Below the pieces are notes generated by a model. That model worked only from the letters and a program-made list of their open reading frames with translations. It made no database searches and had not been told where the DNA came from. A stretch of 7,509 bases of DNA from Candidatus Omnitrophota bacterium (GTDB lineage Bacteria; Omnitrophota; Gorgyraeia; Duberdicusellales; Duberdicusellaceae), in NCBI GenBank assembly GCA_015486615.1, contig WFRI01000077.1, positions 1 through 7,509 of the forward strand, in the 5' to 3' direction. Of this stretch, positions 1-6,149 are shown piece by piece (positions within the stretch are counted from its first letter, which is position 1; each line of letters opens with the position of its first letter). The translations under genes and the position numbers were made by a program.

Positions 1-198
1 AAAGGGAAAAGAGTTGTTCCAAGCCTGTTGACTATTGAAGAGCTGTCTGCCTATTTAGGTATTAAGAAGCAGACTATTTACAATTGGCTGCATCAAAGAA
101 AGATATCTGGTATTAAAATAGGCAAGGTATGGCGCTTTGATAGAAGGGATATAGATAGGTGGCTTAAAGAATGTAAGATAAGGAATTTTAGGAAATGA
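1..198 (+). CDS. Excisionase-family (HTH_17-like) DNA-binding protein, 5' partial
   Basis: Frame 1 is open from the first base to a TGA at 196-198, giving 65 visible residues with the start lying upstream of the window. The visible part contains a complete winged helix-turn-helix of the MerR/excisionase type: a first helix and turn (LTIEELSAYLGIKKQTIYNW), then a short wing with KIGKVWRF, then the typical closing DIDRWLKE helix. This family binds DNA and is often called 'excisionase-like', but many members are ordinary chromosomal regulators or accessory proteins. There is no integrase or att site here to suggest a phage role. Its stop overlaps the start of the next gene by four bases (ATGA at 195-198), which points to translational coupling with the pilus/secretion operon. 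Function beyond DNA binding is unknown; regulation of this operon is an inference from position. Family call is firm, role is not. Confidence 0.85.
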   Translation, partial: KGKRVVPSLLTIEELSAYLGIKKQTIYNWLHQRKISGIKIGKVWRFDRRDIDRWLKECKIRNFRK

Positions 199-1778
199 GT
201 GATTTGTTAGATAAATTTACCGGATTATTAGGCAAAAAAGAAGGAGCCGGTATTTATATAGGCAAAGAGGGAGTTAGCTTTGCCAGAATCTTTAATAAAG
301 AGATTTCAACAGTTTACATCTCTTATAAATCTATAGAAGAAGAGATGAACGCTGAGGATTTGAATGAAGATATTAAATTTGAAGCCATCATCCAAAAAGG
401 TTTAAGGACAATAAAATATGAAGGGAAAGAAATAATCCTGGGAATTTATGAAAATGAGATTATTTTCCGCTTCTTTGATATGCCTTCAATGACTAAAAGA
501 GAACTGGATATTTCTGTGCCTGTTGAAGCAGAGAAATACCTGCCTTTTAAGATAGAAGACCTTGTGTGGGATTTTGTTTATAAGAGAACCCGTGCTAAAG
601 ATACAGACGTGGGTTTTATGGGAGTAAAGAAGGATGTTTTTAAGAGATATGCGGCAATTTTTGAAAAATTAGGCTTAAATATAATTAATGTCTGCCCAAT
701 AAGTTTTTCTTTGTTAAGAGTATTAAGATACCTTAATAAGATAAGCAAAGACGTTAAAAATTTTGTTTTGATATCTTATGAAGGTAATGAAACAGATATA
801 TTTATTTTTGGTAGAAAGTTTTTCCCCCGCTTAGGAAGATTTTCTAAGATACCTGTTAAGGGAACTACCGGAGAGATTGATGTTGTAAAATTTGTTGATG
901 AGTTGAGGCTTACTTTTGATTATTACCGGCGGGAGATGGGCGGGGATAATGTAGAACAGATATTTTTTGTCTGCGATGAAAAATTTAGAGAGTATTTCTC
1001 TGCTTTTGAGAAAGATTTGGGAATCCCTACAGAAATTTTTACACCTTTTGATGTACTGCCGGGCCGAAGTTTTGAGGATATGGAATCTTTGAAAGCTTAT
1101 GCTTTGGCGGGCCGGAAATTTTCTTCTTTGCCTTTTGAAGTAAATTTGGTTCCAAAATCTGTAAATCCAGCGGGAAAGATAGGGTTTTCTATAGATAGTT
1201 TAAGCGCAATTGATATAAAAGATATATTCAAACTGCCGAAGATAGAGTTTAAAGAAGTCCAGTTTAGTTTTAAACTTTTTATACTCTGGCTCGTCGTGGC
1301 TGCGGGTGTTGTTGGCTTAGAATTTACGGTGTCTTCTAAACAGATAGCCCAAAAAAAATCGGAATGGATTAAGGCGAAAGAAAGCAATCTTGTGCCTGCA
1401 AAGTATCAAAATCTCTCTATAGAGGCGATCCAGACTAAAATTGGCAAAATAAATGGAGTTCTCAAGGAGGTAAAATCTTTAACGGATAGCCCGCAGATTA
1501 TTCTTAGTGATTATCTTACTGTTTTGAAGGATTCTTTATCTCAAGGGTTATGGTTAGACAGGCTCAATTTAAAAGTTGAGAATAATAATGTGGAGATTTC
1601 TCTCCCGGGATATGTGTTTTTGGGCGATGAGTATAAAGAAACAGGAAGTTTGAGTAGTTTTATAGATAAATTAAGCAGTGCTTTGCCTTTTAAAGGCAAG
1701 AAAATTACTTTAGAATTTGTGGAAAGGTCTGTATTGGATGGCTTTACTGTAACTAAATTCGATTTAGAAATAAGGTAA
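195..1778 (+). CDS. pilM: PilM-PilN fusion protein (GspL-like), type IV filament inner-membrane platform
   Basis: This 527-residue protein joins two normally separate alignment-complex proteins. Residues about 17-300 resemble the actin-fold PilM: GIYIGKEGVSFARI at 19-32 occupies the first phosphate loop, followed by PilM-like text (PVEAEKYLPFKIEDLVWDF) and a second loop region at 192-203. A VNLVP motif at 316-320 matches the INLLP motif found at the N-terminus of PilN, where it docks on PilM. After a linker of about 40 residues comes one membrane segment (about 361-378) and a periplasmic PilN-like domain to the end, including GLWLDRLNLKVENNNVEISL. The usual Asp of phosphate loop 1 is Tyr21, and loop 2 lacks a clear DxG (SYEGNETD), so ATP binding may be lost, as in GspL. 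GspL has the same actin fold-membrane helix-ferredoxin fold layout, so a GspL name is equally defensible. The start is ATG 195, overlapping the upstream stop, with AAGG at 180-183 as a weak ribosome site. Confidence 0.88.
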   Translation: MSDLLDKFTGLLGKKEGAGIYIGKEGVSFARIFNKEISTVYISYKSIEEEMNAEDLNEDIKFEAIIQKGLRTIKYEGKEIILGIYENEIIFRFFDMPSMTKRELDISVPVEAEKYLPFKIEDLVWDFVYKRTRAKDTDVGFMGVKKDVFKRYAAIFEKLGLNIINVCPISFSLLRVLRYLNKISKDVKNFVLISYEGNETDIFIFGRKFFPRLGRFSKIPVKGTTGEIDVVKFVDELRLTFDYYRREMGGDNVEQIFFVCDEKFREYFSAFEKDLGIPTEIFTPFDVLPGRSFEDMESLKAYALAGRKFSSLPFEVNLVPKSVNPAGKIGFSIDSLSAIDIKDIFKLPKIEFKEVQFSFKLFILWLVVAAGVVGLEFTVSSKQIAQKKSEWIKAKESNLVPAKYQNLSIEAIQTKIGKINGVLKEVKSLTDSPQIILSDYLTVLKDSLSQGLWLDRLNLKVENNNVEISLPGYVFLGDEYKETGSLSSFIDKLSSALPFKGKKITLEFVERSVLDGFTVTKFDLEIR

Positions 1779-1779
1779 T

Positions 1780-2319
1780 ATGTTTAACTTATTATTAAAG
1801 AGATTTAAAAATTACCTGACTTTTTTGGTTATAGCAGCCGCGGTGCTCTTTGCTTGCAGCAAGACAGGAGAAATTGCAGAGCATAAGATTTCTGACTTAG
1901 GCAAAAAGATAGACCGTTTAAAAGAAAAGAAAGAGGCAGTGAATAAGTTAATTTCGAAAGATGGACAGTTAAAGCAGGCTTTGAGCAAATTTGTAAGTAA
2001 TGATTCCCGTTTATTTATGAAGGATGTTAGGAGCCTGGCGTATCGGACAGGTATAGATATAGTTTCTATACGTCCGTCTTATGGAAGAAATCACAGCGGG
2101 GCTGATGCTCATTTTTCTTATTTAAGAATTAGATTGAAAGGTAATTGTTCTTATAAAAACCTGGTCAGGTTCCTTAAACAGATAGAGAATTACGGCAGGT
2201 TTATCCGGGTTGAGAAATTGAATTTACAACCCGGCAGTAATAACCCGCGGAATTATACCGGCATTTTATCGGTTGATATAGAGGTTGTCGGTATAGCCTT
2301 TAGAGGTGAGAGTTTATAG
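1780..2319 (+). CDS. pilO: PilO-like (GspM-like) inner-membrane alignment protein
   Basis: The 179-residue protein has a short basic cytoplasmic tail (KRFKNY), one membrane segment at about 12-26, a charged and probably coiled-coil stretch at about 30-70 (KKIDRLKEKKEAVNKL), and a C-terminal alpha/beta domain (about 75-175) typical of PilO. Motifs there include GIDIVSIRP and the SYKNLVRFLKQIENYGRFIRVEKL helix-strand region, which is the most PilO-like part. In the family, PilO pairs with PilN in the periplasm and links to PilP. The gene starts one base after the PilMN stop, with a TAAGG at 1771-1775 only four bases before the ATG, so translation probably depends on coupling. Residues 23-26 read LFAC at the end of the hydrophobic segment, a weak lipobox-like string. 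Sequence divergence is high, and the assignment rests on both architecture and position. Confidence 0.8.
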   Translation: MFNLLLKRFKNYLTFLVIAAAVLFACSKTGEIAEHKISDLGKKIDRLKEKKEAVNKLISKDGQLKQALSKFVSNDSRLFMKDVRSLAYRTGIDIVSIRPSYGRNHSGADAHFSYLRIRLKGNCSYKNLVRFLKQIENYGRFIRVEKLNLQPGSNNPRNYTGILSVDIEVVGIAFRGESL

Positions 2320-2323
2320 GATT

Positions 2324-2692
2324 ATGAAAGTATATAAATGCTATTGGCTTGGGGTATTGGCAGTCTATTTGGGGTTTGGTGTGCCTTTAGCGGTTGCCCG
2401 CGATCCTTTTCGAAGTTTGCTCCCGGCAGAAAAAAAAGAGAGGGTAACGGTTTCGGAAATTAATAACCCGCACCAGGAAGAAACGGTGTCTTTAAAAATT
2501 GATTTGCAGGGGGTTTTTTGGGGGGTAGAGCGGCCGCAGGCTATTATAAACGGTAAGGTTTATAATGTTGGCGATAAACTGCCGGATTACGATGGGGCTG
2601 AGATTGTTAAAATAGAAAAGGACTCAGTATCAATTTCGTATAAAGACAAAGTCTTTATTTTTAGACCCAGAAGTGAAATAAATTTAAAGTAG
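2324..2692 (+). CDS. pilP: PilP-like (GspC HR-domain-like) periplasmic linker to the secretin
   Basis: This small protein (122 residues from ATG 2324) starts with a signal peptide or anchor: MKVYK, a hydrophobic run, then a plausible cleavage site after LAVA. RDPF follows, a string common near the mature start of PilP. Residues about 55-118 match the beta-rich PilP/GspC homology domain: LQGVFWG, QAIINGKVYNVGDKL, then GAEIVKIEKDSVSISYKDKVFIF. In the family this domain binds the N0 domain of the secretin, which is the next gene. No lipobox cysteine is visible (Cys6 is too early), unlike proteobacterial PilP lipoproteins, so it may be soluble or membrane-anchored as GspC is. A GTG at 2306 would add six residues and overlap pilO by 14 bases. 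I prefer ATG 2324 because it places the basic residues at the start of the signal peptide, although its AGG at 2318-2320 is close. At 122 residues it is shorter than typical PilP. Confidence 0.78.
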   Translation: MKVYKCYWLGVLAVYLGFGVPLAVARDPFRSLLPAEKKERVTVSEINNPHQEETVSLKIDLQGVFWGVERPQAIINGKVYNVGDKLPDYDGAEIVKIEKDSVSISYKDKVFIFRPRSEINLK

Positions 2693-2712
2693 AAATTGAG
2701 GGAGGCCGAAAT

Positions 2713-4257
2713 ATGAATATGAAGGTAAAAATGGTTTGTAGCGTCATTTTTTCTGTTTTCTTGGTTGTGTTTATGCGCAGTTATCCAGGTTTTGCTTCTT
2801 CGCCTGTTGAAGACAGCAATATCTACGGGGATTATTATTTGTCTTCTTCGGATAAGACTATATCTATGGATTTAAAGAATGCCGACTTGGTAGATGTTCT
2901 TAAAGTTCTTTCCCGGCAGACCGGGCTTAATTTTGTCTCTTCAGAGGCAGTAAAGGACCGCAAACTTACTCTCTATTTAGACAAGGTGCCTTTGAAAGAT
3001 GCGATGGATACTATTTTCAAGGCTAATAACCTTTCTTATACGTTTTACCCCGATAGCAATATTTTTATAGTAAAAGATATGGGCAAACCAGGCCTGGAGC
3101 TTAAAACCAAAGTTTACCACTTAAAATATGCCTGGGTAAAAGATAGTATGCTGGACAATGAGATAAATGGGGGGTTAAGTGATACTAGTAGTGGAGAGAT
3201 TAATCTTGATATAGGAGGAGGTGGTGGTAGTGGTGGAAGTGGTGGGAGTTCTTCAGGAGACGAAGGGATATTAGAAGCAGTAAAAAAAGTGCTTTCGGAT
3301 AAAGGGACAGTAACGGCGAATGTTCGCACTAATGCGCTTATTGTTACAGATGTGCCGGCACGTTTTCCTTTGATAGAGCAGGTAATAAAAGGAATTGATG
3401 TTCCTTTGCCCAAGGTCCTGATAGAGGTAGAGATGTTAGATGTTGAAAAGGCTTTAGTAGATAAATTAGGAGCCGATTGGTCAGGAAGCGGAAACGGCCC
3501 GAGTGTAAGCTATTTTGGGCCGAAGAGAGCCACTGCGTTCCCTTTGCATAACCTTGCCGGAAATAATTATGCCAGCAGTTTTACTATGGGAAGTTTGGAC
3601 CTTGCTGCTTTTGCCGCAGTTTTGAAGTTTTTTACATCCGATACTTCTACCAGGTATTTGGCCCGGCCAAAAATACTTACCCTTTCTAATCATACTGCCC
3701 AGATAGAGATTGCTACAGATGAGGCTATTGGCGTGTCTTCTACTACTGAAGGAAGTACTGCTACTACTTCTGTGAGTATTGAGAGGACTAAGACTGGTAC
3801 TATTTTAAGAGTTACTCCTCAGGTAAATCTCTCTACAAATGAAATTACCCTTTTTGTAGAGCCCAAGGTTATTAAAGCCGTAGAGAGTAAGATAAGTGTT
3901 ACCGGAATGACTTCCGGCAATGTTAAGAATCCTGAAGAAAGGTCAATGAAAGGTGTTATACGTTTAAAAGACGGCCAGACTTTAATGTTAGGAGGATTGC
4001 TTCAGGATGACAATGTGAATATTAAATCAGGGTTTCCGGTATTGAAAGATATACCTTTTTTAGGAACTCTTTTCAGATATAAAAGCAAAACTCACGATAA
4101 GAGGGAATTATTAGTCTTTCTTACTCCGCATATAATCCGTGAAGGCGAAACTCTGCCTCAAACAAGCAGGATATACAGTATGCACAGAGAACAGAGTCTG
4201 CCTTTGGAAAAAGAATACGCAGTAGAAAAAATGTTAGAAGCGTTAAAGTACAGATAG
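2713..4257 (+). CDS. pilQ: Outer-membrane secretin, compact PilQ/GspD type
   Basis: The 514-residue protein forms the outer-membrane channel. A signal peptide covers about residues 1-28 (MNMKVKMVCSVIFSVFLVVF, cleavage near GFA/SS). An N0 (STN) domain at about 50-121 begins with ISMDLKNADLVDVLKVLSRQ. One N1/N3-type KH-like domain at about 133-230 contains TANVRTNALIVTD and is split by a Gly/Ser-rich loop at 168-182. The secretin barrel domain spans about 230-478. It ends with the classic signature: RLKDGQTLMLGGLL at 417-430, GFPVLKDIPFLGTLFRY at 440-456 and ELLVFLTPHIIRE at 465-477. AMIN domains of typical PilQ and the N1-N2 repeats of typical GspD are absent, so it is a minimal secretin. No C-terminal pilotin-binding domain is obvious beyond a 37-residue tail. 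A strong Shine-Dalgarno (GAGGGAGG, 2698-2705) lies seven bases before the ATG, which supports this start. Confidence 0.95.
   Translation: MNMKVKMVCSVIFSVFLVVFMRSYPGFASSPVEDSNIYGDYYLSSSDKTISMDLKNADLVDVLKVLSRQTGLNFVSSEAVKDRKLTLYLDKVPLKDAMDTIFKANNLSYTFYPDSNIFIVKDMGKPGLELKTKVYHLKYAWVKDSMLDNEINGGLSDTSSGEINLDIGGGGGSGGSGGSSSGDEGILEAVKKVLSDKGTVTANVRTNALIVTDVPARFPLIEQVIKGIDVPLPKVLIEVEMLDVEKALVDKLGADWSGSGNGPSVSYFGPKRATAFPLHNLAGNNYASSFTMGSLDLAAFAAVLKFFTSDTSTRYLARPKILTLSNHTAQIEIATDEAIGVSSTTEGSTATTSVSIERTKTGTILRVTPQVNLSTNEITLFVEPKVIKAVESKISVTGMTSGNVKNPEERSMKGVIRLKDGQTLMLGGLLQDDNVNIKSGFPVLKDIPFLGTLFRYKSKTHDKRELLVFLTPHIIREGETLPQTSRIYSMHREQSLPLEKEYAVEKMLEALKYR
3214..3258 (+). repeat. Gly/Ser codon-repeat tract inside the secretin gene
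   Basis: Fifteen codons made almost wholly of GGA, GGT, GGG and AGT/TCT/TCA encode residues 168-182, a run of Gly and Ser. The DNA is an imperfect three/nine-base repeat (GGTGGTAGT-like). It sits in a loop between two halves of the single N1/N3-like domain. Such loops occur in N-domains of secretins. Slippage in whole codons would change loop length without breaking the frame. Confidence 0.75.
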
Positions 4258-4264
4258 GAGAGAT

Positions 4265-5983
4265 ATGTCAATATCCCATAAGAAATTAGGAAGCATTTTA
4301 GTCGAGGAAGGCATTATCAGTGAAGATAATCTTCAGAAAGCAATTGATGTCCAGAAGAAAGAAGGCGGCAGGCTGGGAGAAATATTAGTCCGGCTTAAAT
4401 TTGTTACGGAAGAGCAAATGGTTGTTATTTTAGGCCGTCAGCTTTCTATACCCTACGTTTCCTTAAAAGAAGGCAAACTTACACCTTCTACTGACCAAAA
4501 CTTAGAAGATTTAATCCCTTACGATTTTGCCATTAGAAATGTTATTTTGCCTTTGTCCCGGACAATATCATCTCTTACGGTGGCTGTTTTTGACCCTACG
4601 GATTTAATTCTAATGGATAATCTGAAGAAAATTACCGGTTGTGATATTAATCCGGTGATTGCTTCACGGTCAGATATTTTAAAGGCTATTGAGAAATTTT
4701 ATGGCAAGGCTAATATTCTGAAAGATGCTTTAGAAGCCACTTACCAGGCATCTGAACCTACAGAAGAAGACAATATTTTGGAGATAGAAAAGAACAAAGG
4801 CGAAGAGCTGAGTTTAGACAAACTCATTGCCAGAGCCGAAGATGCCCCGATAGTCAAACTTGTAGATTTGATAATAAGCCAGGCTATTCAGGAGGGCGCT
4901 TCAGATATTCATATAGAGCCGCAAAGGGATAAATGCGTTCTACGTTACAGAATAGACGGGGTTTTATATGAAATGCCTCCTCCTTCTGCTAGTTTGCATT
5001 TAGCCATAGTTTCCCGGATAAAAATCCTTTCTAAGATGGATATTGCCGAGAAAAGGCTTCCGCAGGACGGCGGTTTTGGCGTGCGTGTGGATAAAAGGGT
5101 TATTGATTTAAGGGTATCAATAATCCCTACTATTTATGGCGAGAAAGTTGTTATCAGGATATTAGACAAAGGCAAGATCCCTCTGGACTTAGACAAATTA
5201 GGTTTTTCTCCGGGCGAATTAGAGTTGATAAGAAAGGGTATTAATTATTCTTATGGCCTGGTATTTATTACCGGGCCTACCGGTTCAGGCAAAAGTACTA
5301 CGCTTTATGCGGCACTTAATGAGATTAAATCCGCGGCTAAAAACGTTATGACTGCTGAGGACCCTGTGGAATACCGTTTAGACGGCATTAATCAGGTGCA
5401 GATGCATTCGGATATAGGGCTTAATTTCGCCGCTGCTTTACGCAGTTTCTTACGCCAGGACCCGGATATTATTTTAGTAGGTGAAGTCAGGGATATGGAA
5501 ACCGCAGAGATATGTATAAGGGCGGCACTTACCGGGCATTTGGTTTTATCTACTCTGCATACCAATGACGCTGTTTCAGCAATAAGCCGGCTTGAGGATA
5601 TAGGCATTCCTGAGTTTTTGGTTTCTTCCAGCCTGAGGCTGATAGTTGCCCAGAGGCTTGTTAGGAAACTTTGCCAGCATTGCAAAGAGCCTGTAGAACT
5701 GCCCAGTTCAAAAGTATCTGGTATAGATTTAGGTACTAACATAGTTTACCGCGCAAAGGGATGTAGAGAGTGTAATTATATCGGTTATAAGGGCAGGGCC
5801 GTGATTGCTGAAGTTATTTTAGTAGATGAAGAAATTAGGGAGTTGATATACAAAAAGGCGTCTTTGAAAGACATTGCAGAAGTGGCCAGGAAAAAAGGCT
5901 GCCATTCGCTTTTAGAAAGCGGGCTTGAAAAGGTAAAAGAAGGAATCACTTCTGTAGAAGAAGTTTTATCGGTGGCAATGTGA
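4265..5983 (+). CDS. gspE: Type IV filament assembly ATPase, PilB/GspE family
   Basis: The 572-residue hexameric ATPase powers subunit extraction and filament assembly at the cytoplasmic face. Residues 1-150 form the T2SSE/MshEN domain with two tandem RLGxxL-type motifs ending in Gln: 7-30 (KLGSILVEEGIISEDNL...Q) and 36-59 (RLGEILVRLKFVTEEQM...Q). The catalytic part shows the Walker A GPTGSGKST at 337-345, the Asp box AEDPVEYR from 364, the Walker B DIILVGEVRD at 401-410 with Glu407, and the His box GHLVLSTLHT at 424-433. A zinc-binding pair follows, C470xxC473 and C500xxC503, as in GspE and PilB; PilT lacks this site. All core residues are intact. The start ATG lies seven bases after the secretin stop. 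Its AGGAG (4256-4260) overlaps that stop, indicating coupling. PilB and GspE cannot be told apart without the pilin genes. Confidence 0.96.
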   Translation: MSISHKKLGSILVEEGIISEDNLQKAIDVQKKEGGRLGEILVRLKFVTEEQMVVILGRQLSIPYVSLKEGKLTPSTDQNLEDLIPYDFAIRNVILPLSRTISSLTVAVFDPTDLILMDNLKKITGCDINPVIASRSDILKAIEKFYGKANILKDALEATYQASEPTEEDNILEIEKNKGEELSLDKLIARAEDAPIVKLVDLIISQAIQEGASDIHIEPQRDKCVLRYRIDGVLYEMPPPSASLHLAIVSRIKILSKMDIAEKRLPQDGGFGVRVDKRVIDLRVSIIPTIYGEKVVIRILDKGKIPLDLDKLGFSPGELELIRKGINYSYGLVFITGPTGSGKSTTLYAALNEIKSAAKNVMTAEDPVEYRLDGINQVQMHSDIGLNFAAALRSFLRQDPDIILVGEVRDMETAEICIRAALTGHLVLSTLHTNDAVSAISRLEDIGIPEFLVSSSLRLIVAQRLVRKLCQHCKEPVELPSSKVSGIDLGTNIVYRAKGCRECNYIGYKGRAVIAEVILVDEEIRELIYKKASLKDIAEVARKKGCHSLLESGLEKVKEGITSVEEVLSVAM

Positions 5984-6083
5984 CTGCTATTTGATAGGTT
6001 TAGATTTAGATTGAGAAAATTTAGGCTTAATCCGGAGCCTCTTCTCAATCTTAACTTTGGCCTTAATCTAAAAGCACAGCAGT
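5983..6083. repeat. Imperfect long inverted repeat between gspE and gspF
   Basis: Four nested complementary pairs share one axis. ACTGCT (5983-5988) pairs with AGCAGT (6078-6083). TTTAGATT (5999-6006) pairs with AATCTAAA (6065-6072). AGATTGAGAA (6008-6017) pairs perfectly with TTCTCAATCT (6042-6051). AGGCT (6023-6027) pairs with AGCCT (6036-6040) around an eight-base loop. The bulges are uneven, notably about 13 unpaired bases on the right arm (6052-6064). The outermost pair begins at the last base of the gspE stop codon. A run of five T follows shortly after (6086-6090), so transcript termination or attenuation, mRNA end protection, or a small palindromic mobile repeat are all possible. Words of the form TTTAGATT/TTAATCT recur in both arms. 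It encodes no evident protein. Confidence 0.7.
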
Positions 6084-6116
6084 GATTTTTAGCGGTATAT
6101 TTTTATAAAGAAGATG

Positions 6117-6125
6117 TGATATAAT
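6117..6125 (+). promoter_or_regulatory. Extended -10 promoter for the PilC/GspF gene
   Basis: TGATATAAT is a perfect sigma-70-type extended -10 element (TGn plus TATAAT). No good -35 hexamer is seen 16-18 bases upstream (AT-rich text only), which is normal for extended -10 promoters. Expected transcription start near 6132 would leave a leader of only about 18 bases carrying the ribosome site. A second -10-like TATAAA lies at 6104-6109. Confidence 0.6.
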
Positions 6126-6134
6126 ATTAAAAGC

Positions 6135-6140
6135 AGGAGG
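6135..6140 (+). promoter_or_regulatory. Shine-Dalgarno AGGAGG that fixes the PilC/GspF start
   Basis: A perfect AGGAGG ends nine bases before ATG 6150. The in-frame TTG at 6141 follows directly with no spacer and so cannot be the start served by this site. The protein should therefore begin MPKFEYTAK, as usual for the family. Confidence 0.85.
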
Positions 6141-6149
6141 TTGATACTT

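Noticed and set aside
1..198. Phage excisionase or mobile-element boundary
   Set aside because: The family name suggests it, but no integrase, attachment site or transposase is visible and the gene is coupled to housekeeping-type filament genes.
2306..2323. GTG start giving the PilP-like protein six extra residues
   Set aside because: It has no good ribosome site upstream and would put extra residues before the natural MKVYK signal-peptide start; ATG 2324 is preferred, though not proven.
3114..3413. Minus-strand open frame opposite the secretin, with Pro-rich text
   Set aside because: The Pro run is the reverse complement of the Gly/Ser codon repeat; there is no ribosome site and the + strand gene is certain.
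5785..6048. Minus-strand open frame running through the inverted repeat (LNLNLN-like text)
   Set aside because: Its periodic start comes from the repeated TTTAGATT words, and the rest is antisense to the zinc-binding end of the ATPase.
6141..6149. TTG start for the platform protein
   Set aside because: It abuts the AGGAGG with no spacer, while ATG 6150 has a nine-base spacer and yields the usual family N-terminus.
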